DNA from: Lactococcus lactis
GTDB taxonomy: Bacteria > Bacillota > Bacilli > Lactobacillales > Streptococcaceae
Direction: 5' to 3'
DNA length: 64,000 nucleotides
Assembly: GCF_029023865.1 (NCBI RefSeq)
Contig: NZ_CP118969.1
Span: 310,001 to 374,000, forward strand
In this document: positions 15,317 through 23,578 of the stretch, in pieces
Position numbering within the stretch: position 1 is the stretch's first letter
Layout of the letters: each line of letters begins with the position of its first letter
The notes under the pieces: model-generated
The model's input: only the letters and a program-made list of their open reading frames with translations
The model's database searches: none
Told to the model about the DNA's origin: nothing
Program-made: the position numbers and the translations under genes

Positions 15317-16258
15317 TTGAAAAAAGTACTCACAACCCTAATCGCTGCAGGAGCTTTACTTACTTTAGCTGCCTGTTCATCAAATTCATCATCAAAAAAA
15401 GCGACATCAAGCGATGATAAAGTGACCTTTCACGCTTTAAATGGGGTCGTCAAAGTTCCTAAAAATCCTAAACGTATTGCTGTTCAAAATTATCCAGATG
15501 AAGTCGCTTCATTAGGTGCAAATGTTGTTGGAACAGATTCATGGGCCTTTCCAAATACCTTCTTATCAAAAGACCAAAAGAAGAATATGGTTGATTTAGG
15601 AGCGCCAAAATTCAATATGGAAAAATTGATTGCTCAAAATCCTGATTTGATTATTACAGTTGATAAAGACCAAGTAGCAGACTATCAAAAAGTAGCCCCT
15701 ACTGTTCTTGTCAATTATAAGGACCTCTCAGGAATGAATAAATCATTGGATTACTTCGCTAAACTCCTTAATCGCGAAGATGAAAAAGCAAGTTTCCTTA
15801 AAAACTTTAAAAAAGAAGCCGATAAGCAAAAAGAAAAATTGGCAAAGGTTGATGTTAAACCAGCTAAAAACACAATTTCACTTCTTGAACTCCAAGGAGA
15901 TAAGGTTTATGCCTTCGGTGACAATTTTGCTCGTGGCGGACAAGCTTTGACGACTGGTTTAGGCTTTAAAGAATCAAGCAAAATGGCCGAACTCTCAAAA
16001 GGCGTAGGTTATGCTGAAGTAAATACTGAAAGCTTAGGAGAATTTGATGCAGACTATATCTTTATTGACTTTGCAGATAAAGATAAAGAACAATATGCTG
16101 CATTAAAAAATAATCCAGCTTGGCAAAACCTCAAAGCAGTTAAAGAAGGACATGTGATTACGATGGACTACGACAAAGTTTACTTCTTTGGCGGACCAAC
16201 AGCGGCTAAAGAAGAGCTGTCACTCTACACTGACGCTATCATTAAAGCTACAAAATAA
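15317..16258 (+). CDS. fhuD: Ferric-siderophore binding lipoprotein
   Basis: A 313-residue extracellular binding protein. A signal peptide ends in the lipobox LAAC with the lipidated Cys20, followed by a Ser-rich tether. The domain is of the FecB/BtuF type: PKNPKRIAVQNYPDEVASLGANVVG, LIAQNPDLIITV, and the C-terminal FFGGPTAAKEEL. It starts at TTG 15317 with GAGGAG seven bases before. It hands ferric complexes to FhuBG. A strong terminator follows. Confidence 0.9.
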   Translation: MKKVLTTLIAAGALLTLAACSSNSSSKKATSSDDKVTFHALNGVVKVPKNPKRIAVQNYPDEVASLGANVVGTDSWAFPNTFLSKDQKKNMVDLGAPKFNMEKLIAQNPDLIITVDKDQVADYQKVAPTVLVNYKDLSGMNKSLDYFAKLLNREDEKASFLKNFKKEADKQKEKLAKVDVKPAKNTISLLELQGDKVYAFGDNFARGGQALTTGLGFKESSKMAELSKGVGYAEVNTESLGEFDADYIFIDFADKDKEQYAALKNNPAWQNLKAVKEGHVITMDYDKVYFFGGPTAAKEELSLYTDAIIKATK

Positions 16259-16262
16259 AAAG

Positions 16263-16296
16263 AAAAAGTGTATAATCAACTTATACACTTTTTTTG
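16263..16296 (+). terminator. Terminator of the fhu operon
   Basis: AAAAAGTGTATAA, a five-base loop and TTATACACTTTTTTT: a perfect 13-bp stem with a T-run. Confidence 0.92.
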
Positions 16297-16319
16297 TAAA
16301 AAATTAAGGACTTTATGAC

Positions 16320-17225
16320 ATGAATATTAAACAATTACGGTACGTCGTCGCCATTGCTAATAGTGGAACTTTTCGTGAGGCTTCAGAGCAACTCTTTGTT
16401 AGTCAACCCTCAATGTCGATTGCGGTTAAAGACTTGGAGCAAGAACTAGGTTTTCAAATCTTTGAGAGAACAAATACAGGTGCGACTTTAACTATTGAAG
16501 GCGAACGTTTTTATGAACAAGCACAGACTGTTTTACGTAATTTTGAAACTTTTGAATCAAAATATTCTAAGCCAAAAGAGTCTGATAAGACTTTCTCAGT
16601 TGCCAGTCAACACTATGATTTTCTAGCACCAGTTGCAGTGGAATTTGCAAAGAAAAATCCTGAAATCAAAAATTTTAGAATTTTTGAGTCAACCACTTAT
16701 AATATTTTGCAAGAAGTGGCGCAAGGGCACAGTGAACTTGGAGTGGTTTATCTCAATAAACAAAATCGCTCAGGGATTTTAAGAATGCTCAATAAACTTG
16801 AATTAGATTACGAAGAAATTTTCTTATCGCAAACGCATATCTATATTCGCAAAGGCCATCCCTTAGCTCAACGTGAAACAATTTCAGATGATGATTTAAA
16901 ACCGCTAGATCGTGTGCGATTTACACAAGAAAATGAACAGTTTCTTTACTATTCTGAAGATTTGGTTGAGACTTTTGAAAATACCTTGATTTATAACGTC
17001 ACTGACCGTGCAAGTTTAAATGGAATTTTAGAACGGACAGATGCCTACGCAACAGGTCTTGGTTTTATTGATAAAGAGAGCGTCCATAATGTAACAGTTG
17101 TCCCTATGGAGGGAGACAATGGAAATAGTTTGATTTTAGTCAAGCATCGTGGACATTTATTATCAAATGCGGCGACTTCTTATAAACGTAGTCTTGAAGT
17201 TTACTTTGAAAACTATGAATTTTAA
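16320..17225 (+). CDS. cmbR: LysR-type regulator, CmbR-like
   Basis: A 301-residue LysR protein. Residues 1-60 form the winged helix-turn-helix (MNIKQLRYVVAIANSGTFREASEQLFVSQPSMSIAVKDLEQELG). The effector domain follows with TSxxS-like ligand segments. Its position after the fhu genes matches the lactococcal regulator first named FhuR and later CmbR, which activates sulfur amino-acid genes in response to O-acetylserine. The methionine-type operon at 3.3 kb is a plausible target. The identity rests on recognition and synteny, not on a search. AAGGA lies ten bases before ATG. Confidence 0.7.
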   Translation: MNIKQLRYVVAIANSGTFREASEQLFVSQPSMSIAVKDLEQELGFQIFERTNTGATLTIEGERFYEQAQTVLRNFETFESKYSKPKESDKTFSVASQHYDFLAPVAVEFAKKNPEIKNFRIFESTTYNILQEVAQGHSELGVVYLNKQNRSGILRMLNKLELDYEEIFLSQTHIYIRKGHPLAQRETISDDDLKPLDRVRFTQENEQFLYYSEDLVETFENTLIYNVTDRASLNGILERTDAYATGLGFIDKESVHNVTVVPMEGDNGNSLILVKHRGHLLSNAATSYKRSLEVYFENYEF

Positions 17226-17239
17226 ACAATAGCTAAAAT

Positions 17240-17277
17240 AAATACTCTCTGAATAATTTTCAGAGAGTATTTTTATA
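17240..17277. terminator. Bidirectional terminator between cmbR and MFS gene
   Basis: AAATACTCTCTGAA, a loop and TTCAGAGAGTATTTTT: a perfect 14-bp stem with A and T runs on the two sides, serving both convergent genes. Confidence 0.93.
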
Positions 17278-17282
17278 ACTTA

Positions 17283-18464
17283 TTATAATTTACTTGCTTG
17301 GTCTTTTTGAGCCAAACGAATGAGGAACATTGCAAGGAGAATGATAATGATTCCCCCAAGTGGAGTAAAGACAACACTTGAGCCTTTAGAAATTTGTCCT
17401 CCAACAAATGAGCCTAAAGTAATTCCGACATTGAAAGCTGCAATGTTAAAAGCTGAAACTAGAGTAATATCTTTTGGCGTAAATTTCTCTGCCAATTGAA
17501 CAACGTATAGTTGTAAACCAGGGACATTCATAAAGGCAAACAAGCCCAAAAGTAAAGTTGCAATCAATCCCAAAGCTTGCGAAGCTAAACTTGCACTGAT
17601 AAAAAGAAAAAGTAAACTCAAAGCTAAAGCCGCAAACATTTTTTGAAGGGCAGGTAGGATATTTTTATTTGCTAGATGTCCACCTAGTGAATTACCAATG
17701 GCAACCATCACACCATAAGCAACCAGAATAATCACTACTGTACTTGCTGAAAATCTAAAAGTTCCTTCAAGGATTGGTGTAAGATAAGTATAAGCCGCGA
17801 AAGTTCCTCCATAACCAAAAGCGGTGATAAAAAGAGACATTAAAATTGATTTATTAGTAAAAATTCTAGCAAGCCCACTTAAATTAATTTTTCCGGGAAT
17901 TGGAAGCCCTTTTGGAACAAGAATACTAGTAGCAATCAGTCCAATTAAGCCAATAACAACAATGAAAACAAATGACATATGCCAGTTAGAGTGCTGACCA
18001 ATGAAAGTCCCTAAAGGAACACCAATGACAGTAGCAACGGTTAGTCCTGTAAACATGAGGGCGATTGCTGAGGCCCTTTTCTCAGGTCGAACAACATCAG
18101 CAGCAATGACTGTGGAAATTGACATGAAAATACCATGAGCAAGTGAGGCAAGAACCCGTCCTACTAAAAGTAAAAGGAAAGTTGGAGCGAAAGCTGACAG
18201 TAAATTACCAAGAATAAAGAGACCCATAATCGAAACCATCAAAGTTTTTCGATTCCAAGTTCCTGTAAGAATAGTTAATAAGGGAGCACCAACCGTTACC
18301 CCTAAAGCATAAAGAGAAACGGTTAAACCCGCTTGAGATAAACTAATATTAAAGGTGTTGACAATCATTGGCATTAAACCAACACTGATAAATTCGGTTG
18401 AGCCGATAGCAAAAGCATTAATTGCTAGAGCTAGAAGAGTGAGACTGGGAGATATTTTTTTCAT
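17283..18464 (-). CDS. MFS efflux transporter (DHA1/AraJ-type)
   Basis: A 393-residue major-facilitator protein with 12 predicted helices. The DHA1 marks are LALAINAFAIGSTEFISVGLMP in helix 1, the motif-A-like loop between helices 2 and 3 (GTWNRKTLM), and GTFIGQHSNWHMSFVFIVVIG. Relatives are sugar, purine or drug exporters of the AraJ/YdhP/PbuE group, so the substrate is open. It lies 12 bases after the aldo-keto reductase gene and should be co-transcribed with it, divergently from the HxlR regulator. That context suggests export of a toxic small molecule. Confidence 0.85.
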   Translation of the reverse strand: MKKISPSLTLLALAINAFAIGSTEFISVGLMPMIVNTFNISLSQAGLTVSLYALGVTVGAPLLTILTGTWNRKTLMVSIMGLFILGNLLSAFAPTFLLLLVGRVLASLAHGIFMSISTVIAADVVRPEKRASAIALMFTGLTVATVIGVPLGTFIGQHSNWHMSFVFIVVIGLIGLIATSILVPKGLPIPGKINLSGLARIFTNKSILMSLFITAFGYGGTFAAYTYLTPILEGTFRFSASTVVIILVAYGVMVAIGNSLGGHLANKNILPALQKMFAALALSLLFLFISASLASQALGLIATLLLGLFAFMNVPGLQLYVVQLAEKFTPKDITLVSAFNIAAFNVGITLGSFVGGQISKGSSVVFTPLGGIIIILLAMFLIRLAQKDQASKL

Positions 18465-18476
18465 TATGCTTCTTTC

Positions 18477-19295
18477 TTAAAAATTAAAATGTTCTGGATC
18501 TGGACCGACACGAAGTTCTTCATTGAGTGAATTGATAGCTTTCATATCTTCAGAGTCAAGTGAAAAATCAAAAATTTGACGATTAGCTATCATTCGTTCA
18601 CTTTTAATAGATTTTACATTTACTAAAATATCTTGTTGAATATCCCAACGAAGAATAATTTGAGCCACAGATTTTCCATGTTTATCAGCAATTTTTTTGA
18701 GGACTTCATTGTCTAATAATTGACCTTGCATCAAAGGTGACCAAGCTTGAACCTTGATATCATGAAGTTCTAAGAAATTACGAAGTTCTTCTTGTGATAA
18801 TTTTGGATGGAGTTCAATTTGATTTAAAACGGGAGTGATTTTAGCATAGCTAAGAAGTTCTTCTAAATGTGATTTTTGAAAGTTACTGACACCAATCGCT
18901 TTTATTTTGCCTGCTTTATATAAATCTTCCATTGCTTTCCAAGCTTCTTTGTAAGCATAATGTGTACCTGGCCAGTGGATAAGATATAAATCTAGATAAT
19001 CTAAGTCCAATTTTTTCAAACTTTCTTCAAAGTTTTGAATTGTTTCTTCATAAGAATGATTATCTCCCCAAAGTTTTGAAGTGATGAAAAGATCATCACG
19101 AGAAAGTCCTGTCATAGCCAAACCTTCTTTAATTCCTTGACCAGTTCCTTCTTCATTTTCATAAATTTTAGCTGTATCAATTAAACGATATCCGTTAACA
19201 ATTGCGTTTTTGACAACATCAGCGGTTTCGTCATTTGGAATTTGAAAAACTCCCAAACCAAGTTCCGGAATTTCAATCTGATTATTAAGTTTCAT
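18477..19295 (-). CDS. Aldo/keto reductase
   Basis: A 272-residue TIM-barrel NADPH-dependent aldo-keto reductase. The catalytic tetrad segments are visible: DTAKIYENEEGTG (Asp and Tyr), TSKLWGDN (Lys) and LIHWPG (His). The cofactor region is KSIKSERMIANRQIFDF. The start is ATG 19295, after GAGGAGC on the minus strand; an in-frame extension of 29 residues reads through the promoter and is rejected. Relatives reduce methylglyoxal and other reactive carbonyls. With the MFS pump, HxlR regulator and glyoxalase-fold gene it forms a likely electrophile-response cluster. Confidence 0.9.
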   Translation of the reverse strand: MKLNNQIEIPELGLGVFQIPNDETADVVKNAIVNGYRLIDTAKIYENEEGTGQGIKEGLAMTGLSRDDLFITSKLWGDNHSYEETIQNFEESLKKLDLDYLDLYLIHWPGTHYAYKEAWKAMEDLYKAGKIKAIGVSNFQKSHLEELLSYAKITPVLNQIELHPKLSQEELRNFLELHDIKVQAWSPLMQGQLLDNEVLKKIADKHGKSVAQIILRWDIQQDILVNVKSIKSERMIANRQIFDFSLDSEDMKAINSLNEELRVGPDPEHFNF

Positions 19296-19360
19296 TTTTT
19301 GCTCCTCATATATTTTATTTTGGCAGAAAATTAGTATATAATAAATAAAACCTCTTGAAC

Positions 19361-19397
19361 AGTACCTACTTTTTTGTGTCATACATACTAAAAAGTA
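19361..19397. promoter_or_regulatory. Candidate HxlR operators in the divergent intergenic region
   Basis: Short inverted repeats AGTA-CC-TACT (19361-19370) and TACT-AAAA-AGTA (19386-19397) lie between the divergent genes, and TACTTTTT/AAAAAGTA also pair with each other. TACT...AGTA repeats resemble operators of HxlR-family redox regulators such as YodB. The assignment is inference. Confidence 0.45.
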
Positions 19398-19436
19398 ATA
19401 ATTGGATAAAATAAGGGATTAGAAAGGAAATTAATT

Positions 19437-19784
19437 TTGAAAAAAATTTATAATATTGGTGTCGAAGCGACAATGGATGTTATTGGTGGAAAATGGAAAC
19501 CAATTATTTTGTGTAATTTAAGACATAATCCAAGTCGTCCAGGAGAATTGAGACGTCAAATTCCAGGAATCAGTCAAAAAATGCTGACTCAGCAATTAAG
19601 AGAATTAGAAATTGATAATATTATCGTCCGTAAGGTTTATAATCAAGTTCCACCGAAGGTTGAATATTCTCTGAGCCCTTATGGTGAAACTTTAAATGGT
19701 TTATTAGATATTCTTTGCTCGTGGGGTGAAGGTCATGTCCAAACTTTAAAAAGTATGGGTGAAGAAGTTCAAATTTTAGAATAA
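19437..19784 (+). CDS. HxlR-family transcriptional regulator
   Basis: A 115-residue winged-helix protein of the HxlR/YodB family: MDVIGGKWKPIILCNLRHNPSRPGELRRQIPGISQKMLTQQLRELE is the diagnostic N-terminal domain. There are two cysteines, near residue 29 (ILCNL) and near residue 90 (DILCSW). The family often uses a single N-terminal Cys (near residue 6 in YodB) to sense quinones or other electrophiles; that Cys is absent here, so the sensing mode may differ. It starts at TTG 19437 with GAAAGGAAA upstream. It is followed by the glyoxalase-fold gene and divergent from the reductase/pump pair. Confidence 0.88.
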   Translation: MKKIYNIGVEATMDVIGGKWKPIILCNLRHNPSRPGELRRQIPGISQKMLTQQLRELEIDNIIVRKVYNQVPPKVEYSLSPYGETLNGLLDILCSWGEGHVQTLKSMGEEVQILE

Positions 19785-19809
19785 GAGAACTTAGAAGAGG
19801 AGCCGCAAG

Positions 19810-20202
19810 ATGTACCAACCAGCTTTCAATAAAATTCATCACATCGCTATCATTGCCGCAGATTATGAAAAATCTCGTCAGTTCTACGTTGATATTTTAG
19901 GATTTTCAATCATTCGAGAAAATCATAGTCCAGAAAAAGGAGATATCAAGCTTGATTTAAAGATGAATGAAGAAACAGAAATTGAATTATTTATCAAATC
20001 TGATGCCCCTAAACGCTTAACTTATCCAGAAGCAAAAGGCTATCGCCACTTAGCTATTAAAACGACAAATATTGAAGAAGATAGAAATTATTTAATAAGT
20101 CAAGGAGTCAAAGTGGAGGAAATTCGTCAGGACGAAATTACTGACAGAAAAATGCTTTTTTTCTATGATCCAGATGACTTACCAATAGAACTACATGAGT
20201 AA
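19810..20202 (+). CDS. Glyoxalase/VOC-family metalloprotein
   Basis: A 130-residue protein with two beta-alpha-beta-beta-beta units of the vicinal-oxygen-chelate fold. Metal ligands of a glyoxalase I-like site can be seen: His near residue 11 (KIHHIAII), Glu in EIELFIK, His in GYRHLAIK and a C-terminal Glu in IELHE. This fits a lactoylglutathione lyase-like or related carbonyl-detoxifying enzyme, but VOC proteins have many reactions. It follows the HxlR gene by 25 bases with GAGGAG before ATG and is probably co-transcribed. Confidence 0.8.
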   Translation: MYQPAFNKIHHIAIIAADYEKSRQFYVDILGFSIIRENHSPEKGDIKLDLKMNEETEIELFIKSDAPKRLTYPEAKGYRHLAIKTTNIEEDRNYLISQGVKVEEIRQDEITDRKMLFFYDPDDLPIELHE

Positions 20203-20378
20203 TTTTTAAAAAATGGAAATGAAGAAATGGTTTTTAGGTTAGCCAAAGCTTCTGTCAGTAAATAAAAGGGCTTACAGAAAATAAAAGCTAGAAAAAAAAG
20301 GAAAAATGTAGTAAAATTAACTTTGTAAATGAACGAACTAAATTTCGTTCAAGTAAAAATAAACGGAGAATACACAAA

Positions 20379-21080
20379 ATGCCAAAATTAGTATTTGCAC
20401 GTCACGGTGAATCTGAATGGAATCTTGCTAACCTTTTCACAGGTTGGGCTGACGTTGACCTTTCTGAAAACGGAACTAAACAAGCGATTGAAGCTGGTAA
20501 ATTGATTAAAGAAGCTGGAATCGAATTTGATATTGCTTACACTTCAGTATTGAAACGTGCTATCAAAACAACTAACCTTGCTCTTGAATATTCAGATCAA
20601 CTTTGGGTACCAGTTGTTAAATCATGGCGCTTGAACGAACGTCACTACGGTGGTTTGACAGGTTTGAACAAAGCTGACGCTGCTGCAAAACATGGTGATG
20701 AACAAGTTCACATCTGGCGTCGTTCATATGATGTATTGCCACCAGCAATGGATCATGATGATAAATATACAGCTCACGGAGACCGTCGTTACGCTGGTCT
20801 TGAAGATTCATTGATTCCTGATGCTGAAAACCTCAAAGTTACTTTGGAACGTGCTCTTCCATTCTGGGAAGACCAAATCGCTCCAGCTTTGAAAGAAGGA
20901 AAAAATGTCTTCGTTGGTGCTCACGGTAACTCAATCCGTGCACTCGTTAAACAAATCAAAAAACTTTCTGATGACGAAATTATGGATGTTGAAATCCCTA
21001 ACTTCCCACCACTTGTTTTCGAATTTGATGACAACTTGAACGTTCAAAACGAATACTACTTGGCTCCTAAAAAAGCATAA
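20379..21080 (+). CDS. gpmA: 2,3-bisphosphoglycerate-dependent phosphoglycerate mutase
   Basis: A 233-residue glycolytic enzyme that interconverts 3- and 2-phosphoglycerate. The phosphohistidine motif [11 protein letters not shown] lies at residues 5-15 and the second histidine in [12 protein letters not shown] near residue 183. The segment [17 protein letters not shown] is typical of the cofactor-dependent family. Codon choice is strongly biased to the preferred set, as expected for a highly expressed gene. A small 7-bp hairpin (GAACGAA/TTCGTTC, 20331-20350) sits in its 5' leader before ACGGAG. A strong terminator ends the single-gene unit. Confidence 0.96.
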
Positions 21081-21090
21081 TATTTGAATG

Positions 21091-21147
21091 AAAATACTCT
21101 AAGTTATAATAGATACTCATCTATTTAGGACTTAGAGTATTTTTTTG
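21091..21147 (+). terminator. Terminator of gpmA
   Basis: AAAATACTCTAAGT and ACTTAGAGTATTTTTTT pair across a 25-base loop and end in seven T. Confidence 0.85.
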
Positions 21148-21186
21148 TAATCAATGCAATAGTTTGTAAGTTTTTGAACAAATTAA

Positions 21187-21215
21187 TTGATTCTTCATTT
21201 TATTCTTGAGATAAT
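21187..21215 (+). promoter_or_regulatory. Promoter of ahpC
   Basis: TTGATT, a 17-base spacer and GATAAT, about 40 bases before the ahpC start codon. No PerR-box could be recognised with confidence. Confidence 0.6.
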
Positions 21216-21253
21216 TTAATAGTAAAGCTTTAAAGAAGAAAAAGGAGAATCTT

Positions 21254-21817
21254 ATGTCATTAGTAGGTAAAAAAATAGAAGAATTTTCAACAGATGCTTA
21301 TCTTGGTGGGAAATTTATTAAAGTTTCCGATAAAGACTTTTATGGAAAATGGTCTGTGCTTTGTTTCTATCCAGCAGACTTTTCATTTGTTTGTCCGACA
21401 GAGTTAGAAGATTTAGAAGAAACTTATCCAACCTTGAAATCACTTGGTGTAGAAGTTTACTCAGCTTCAACTGACACCCATTTTGTCCATGCTGCTTGGC
21501 ATGAACATAGTGATGCTATTTCAAAAATTACTTATCCAATGCTTGCAGACCCTTCACAAAAAATTTCACGTGCTTTTGATGTTCTTGATGAAGAAGCAGG
21601 ATTGGCTCAACGTGGAACATTTATTATTGACCCAGACGGTGTGATTCAAGCGCTTGAAATTACGGCTGATGGTATTGGACGTGATGCAAGTCAATTGGTC
21701 GATAAGATTAAAGCTGCTCAATATGTGCGTAATCATCCAGGGGAAGTTTGTCCCGCTAAGTGGAAAGAGGACGGAGCAAGTCTTCACGTTGGTATTGACC
21801 TTGTAGGTAAAATATAG
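21254..21817 (+). CDS. ahpC: Alkyl hydroperoxide reductase, peroxiredoxin subunit
   Basis: A 187-residue typical 2-Cys peroxiredoxin. The peroxidatic cysteine is Cys47 in [15 protein letters not shown] and the resolving cysteine is Cys166 in GEVCPAKW. The GGxG-like and C-terminal YF-equivalent region suggests a sensitive form, but that is not certain. It reduces peroxides in the cytoplasm and is recharged by AhpF, encoded 66 bases downstream. AAGGAG precedes ATG. Confidence 0.96.
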   Translation: MSLVGKKIEEFSTDAYLGGKFIKVSDKDFYGKWSVLCFYPADFSFVCPTELEDLEETYPTLKSLGVEVYSASTDTHFVHAAWHEHSDAISKITYPMLADPSQKISRAFDVLDEEAGLAQRGTFIIDPDGVIQALEITADGIGRDASQLVDKIKAAQYVRNHPGEVCPAKWKEDGASLHVGIDLVGKI

Positions 21818-21824
21818 AATAAAA

Positions 21825-21848
21825 AAAGTGAGTCTTGGCTCACTTTAT
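21825..21848 (+). terminator. Attenuating hairpin between ahpC and ahpF
   Basis: AAAGTGAG, six bases and CTCACTTT, then ATTTG. The T-run is short, so partial termination is likely, giving more ahpC than ahpF mRNA. Confidence 0.6.
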
Positions 21849-21883
21849 TTGTCTTTAGAAACTTAATGACAGAAAGGTTTAAT

Positions 21884-23413
21884 ATGATTTTAGATGAAAC
21901 TCTTCGTGCTCAGTTGATGCCTTATATGGATTTGTTGGAAAATCCAATTATTTTAAAAGTTGATGCAGATTTAGAGAGCGAAAATGGAAAAAAAATAGTA
22001 GAATTTACAGATGAACTTGCAAGTTTGTCCGAAATGATTTCAAAAGAAACAGCAAAACTCAATCGAAAAACAGCTTTCTCTATTGAAAGAGAAGGTGTTT
22101 CTGGAGTCCTTTTTTCAGGGCTACCATTAGGTCATGAGTTGAATTCATTGGTCTTGGCGCTTGTCCAAGTAAGTGGACGCCCTCCACGGATTGAACAAGA
22201 ATTAGTTGAGCGAATTCAAGCGATTCAAAATCCACTTCACTTTGAAACTTATGTGAGTTTAACTTGTCATAACTGTCCAGATGTTGTCCAAGCATTAAAC
22301 ACAATGAGTATTCTCAACCCCAATATTAGTCACACAATGATTGAGGGGGGAATGTTTCAAGAAGAAGTGGAAGCAAAAGGAATTATGGCGGTTCCAACTG
22401 TTTTCAAAAATGGTGAAGAATTTCATAATGGACGAGCTAGTCTTGAAGAATTACTAGAAAAAATTACTGGTCCAGAGAGTTCGGAAGCTTTTTTTGATAA
22501 AGACCCTTATGATGTTTTAGTTGTTGGTGGAGGCCCTGCTGGTGCAAGTGCAGCTATTTATGCTGCACGTAAAGGGATTCGGACAGGTTTAATCGCTGAA
22601 CGCTTTGGCGGTCAACCACTAGAAACTTTAGGAATTGAAAACCTCATTGGAACGCCTTATGTTGAAGGGGTTCAACTTGGTCGTCAGCTTGAAGAACATG
22701 TGAAAAAATATCCTGTCGATTTGATGAACTTGCAAAAAGCAGTTAAGCTAAAGAAAAAAGATTTGATTGAGGTGAGTCTTGAAAATGGGGCACTTCTAAA
22801 AAGTAAGTCAGTCATTATTTCAACGGGCGCTCGTTGGCGAGATTTGGGAATTCCAGGAGAGCAAGAATTTAAAACCAAAGGAGTCGCTTACTGTCCACAT
22901 TGTGATGGTCCTTTGTTTGCAGGAAAAGATGTAGCGGTTATCGGTGGCGGAAATTCAGGAATCGAAGCAGCTATTGATTTAGCTGGTTTGGTTAGACATG
23001 TTACTGTTCTTGAATTTTTACCTGAACTTAAAGCAGACAAAATTTTACAAGAAAAACTTGCGACCCTAAATAATGTTACTGTCCTCACCAATGTAGAAAC
23101 AAAAGAGATTTTAGGAGATGACAAGGTTAGAGGTTTGAATTATCAAGTTCGCGGCTCTAAAGAAACTGTTCATTTGGAACTCGCTGGTGTCTTTGTTTTA
23201 ATTGGTTTAGTTCCGAATACTCAGTGGTTGGAGGGAACAATTGACTTATCCGCACGTGGAGAAATTTTGACTGATAAAGTTGGAGCGACAAATCTTCCTG
23301 GTGTTTTTGCAGCGGGAGATTGTACGGATAGTGTTTATAAGCAAATTATTATTTCAATGGGGACTGGGGCGACCGCTTCTCTAGGTGCTTTTGATTATTT
23401 AATAAGAAACTAA
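21884..23413 (+). CDS. ahpF: Alkyl hydroperoxide reductase, flavoprotein subunit
   Basis: A 509-residue NADH:peroxiredoxin reductase. The N-terminal double-thioredoxin fold carries Cys128-His-Asn-Cys131 (LTCHNCPDVVQ). FAD binding is at VVGGGPAGASAAIYAARKG and the redox-active pair is Cys337-Pro-His-Cys340, followed by the NADH motif AVIGGGNSGIEAA and the FAD motif FAAGDCTD. The start is ATG 21884, six bases after AAAGG; an ATG six codons earlier overlaps that binding site. It supplies electrons to AhpC. Confidence 0.95.
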   Translation: MILDETLRAQLMPYMDLLENPIILKVDADLESENGKKIVEFTDELASLSEMISKETAKLNRKTAFSIEREGVSGVLFSGLPLGHELNSLVLALVQVSGRPPRIEQELVERIQAIQNPLHFETYVSLTCHNCPDVVQALNTMSILNPNISHTMIEGGMFQEEVEAKGIMAVPTVFKNGEEFHNGRASLEELLEKITGPESSEAFFDKDPYDVLVVGGGPAGASAAIYAARKGIRTGLIAERFGGQPLETLGIENLIGTPYVEGVQLGRQLEEHVKKYPVDLMNLQKAVKLKKKDLIEVSLENGALLKSKSVIISTGARWRDLGIPGEQEFKTKGVAYCPHCDGPLFAGKDVAVIGGGNSGIEAAIDLAGLVRHVTVLEFLPELKADKILQEKLATLNNVTVLTNVETKEILGDDKVRGLNYQVRGSKETVHLELAGVFVLIGLVPNTQWLEGTIDLSARGEILTDKVGATNLPGVFAAGDCTDSVYKQIIISMGTGATASLGAFDYLIRN

Positions 23414-23426
23414 AATTTTAGATGAC

Positions 23427-23462
23427 AAAAAAGAAAACGTATTTGAGTTTTCTTTTTTTATT
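23427..23462 (+). terminator. Terminator of ahpCF
   Basis: AAAAAAGAAAAC, an eight-base loop and GTTTTCTTTTTT with further T, directly after ahpF. Confidence 0.85.
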
Positions 23463-23578
23463 TGATTAAATTGATAGGAATCAAAATTGTAAGGAAAAGT
23501 TTTCATAAATGTGGTAAAATGTTTAAGTACAAATTTTGAATGTAAAAACTATTTATAAAACTCATTCTTGGAGTCGAA

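Noticed and set aside
18477-19382. Aldo-keto reductase starting at 19382
   Set aside because: The 29 extra residues read through the divergent promoter; ATG 19295 has GAGGAG upstream and family-like length.
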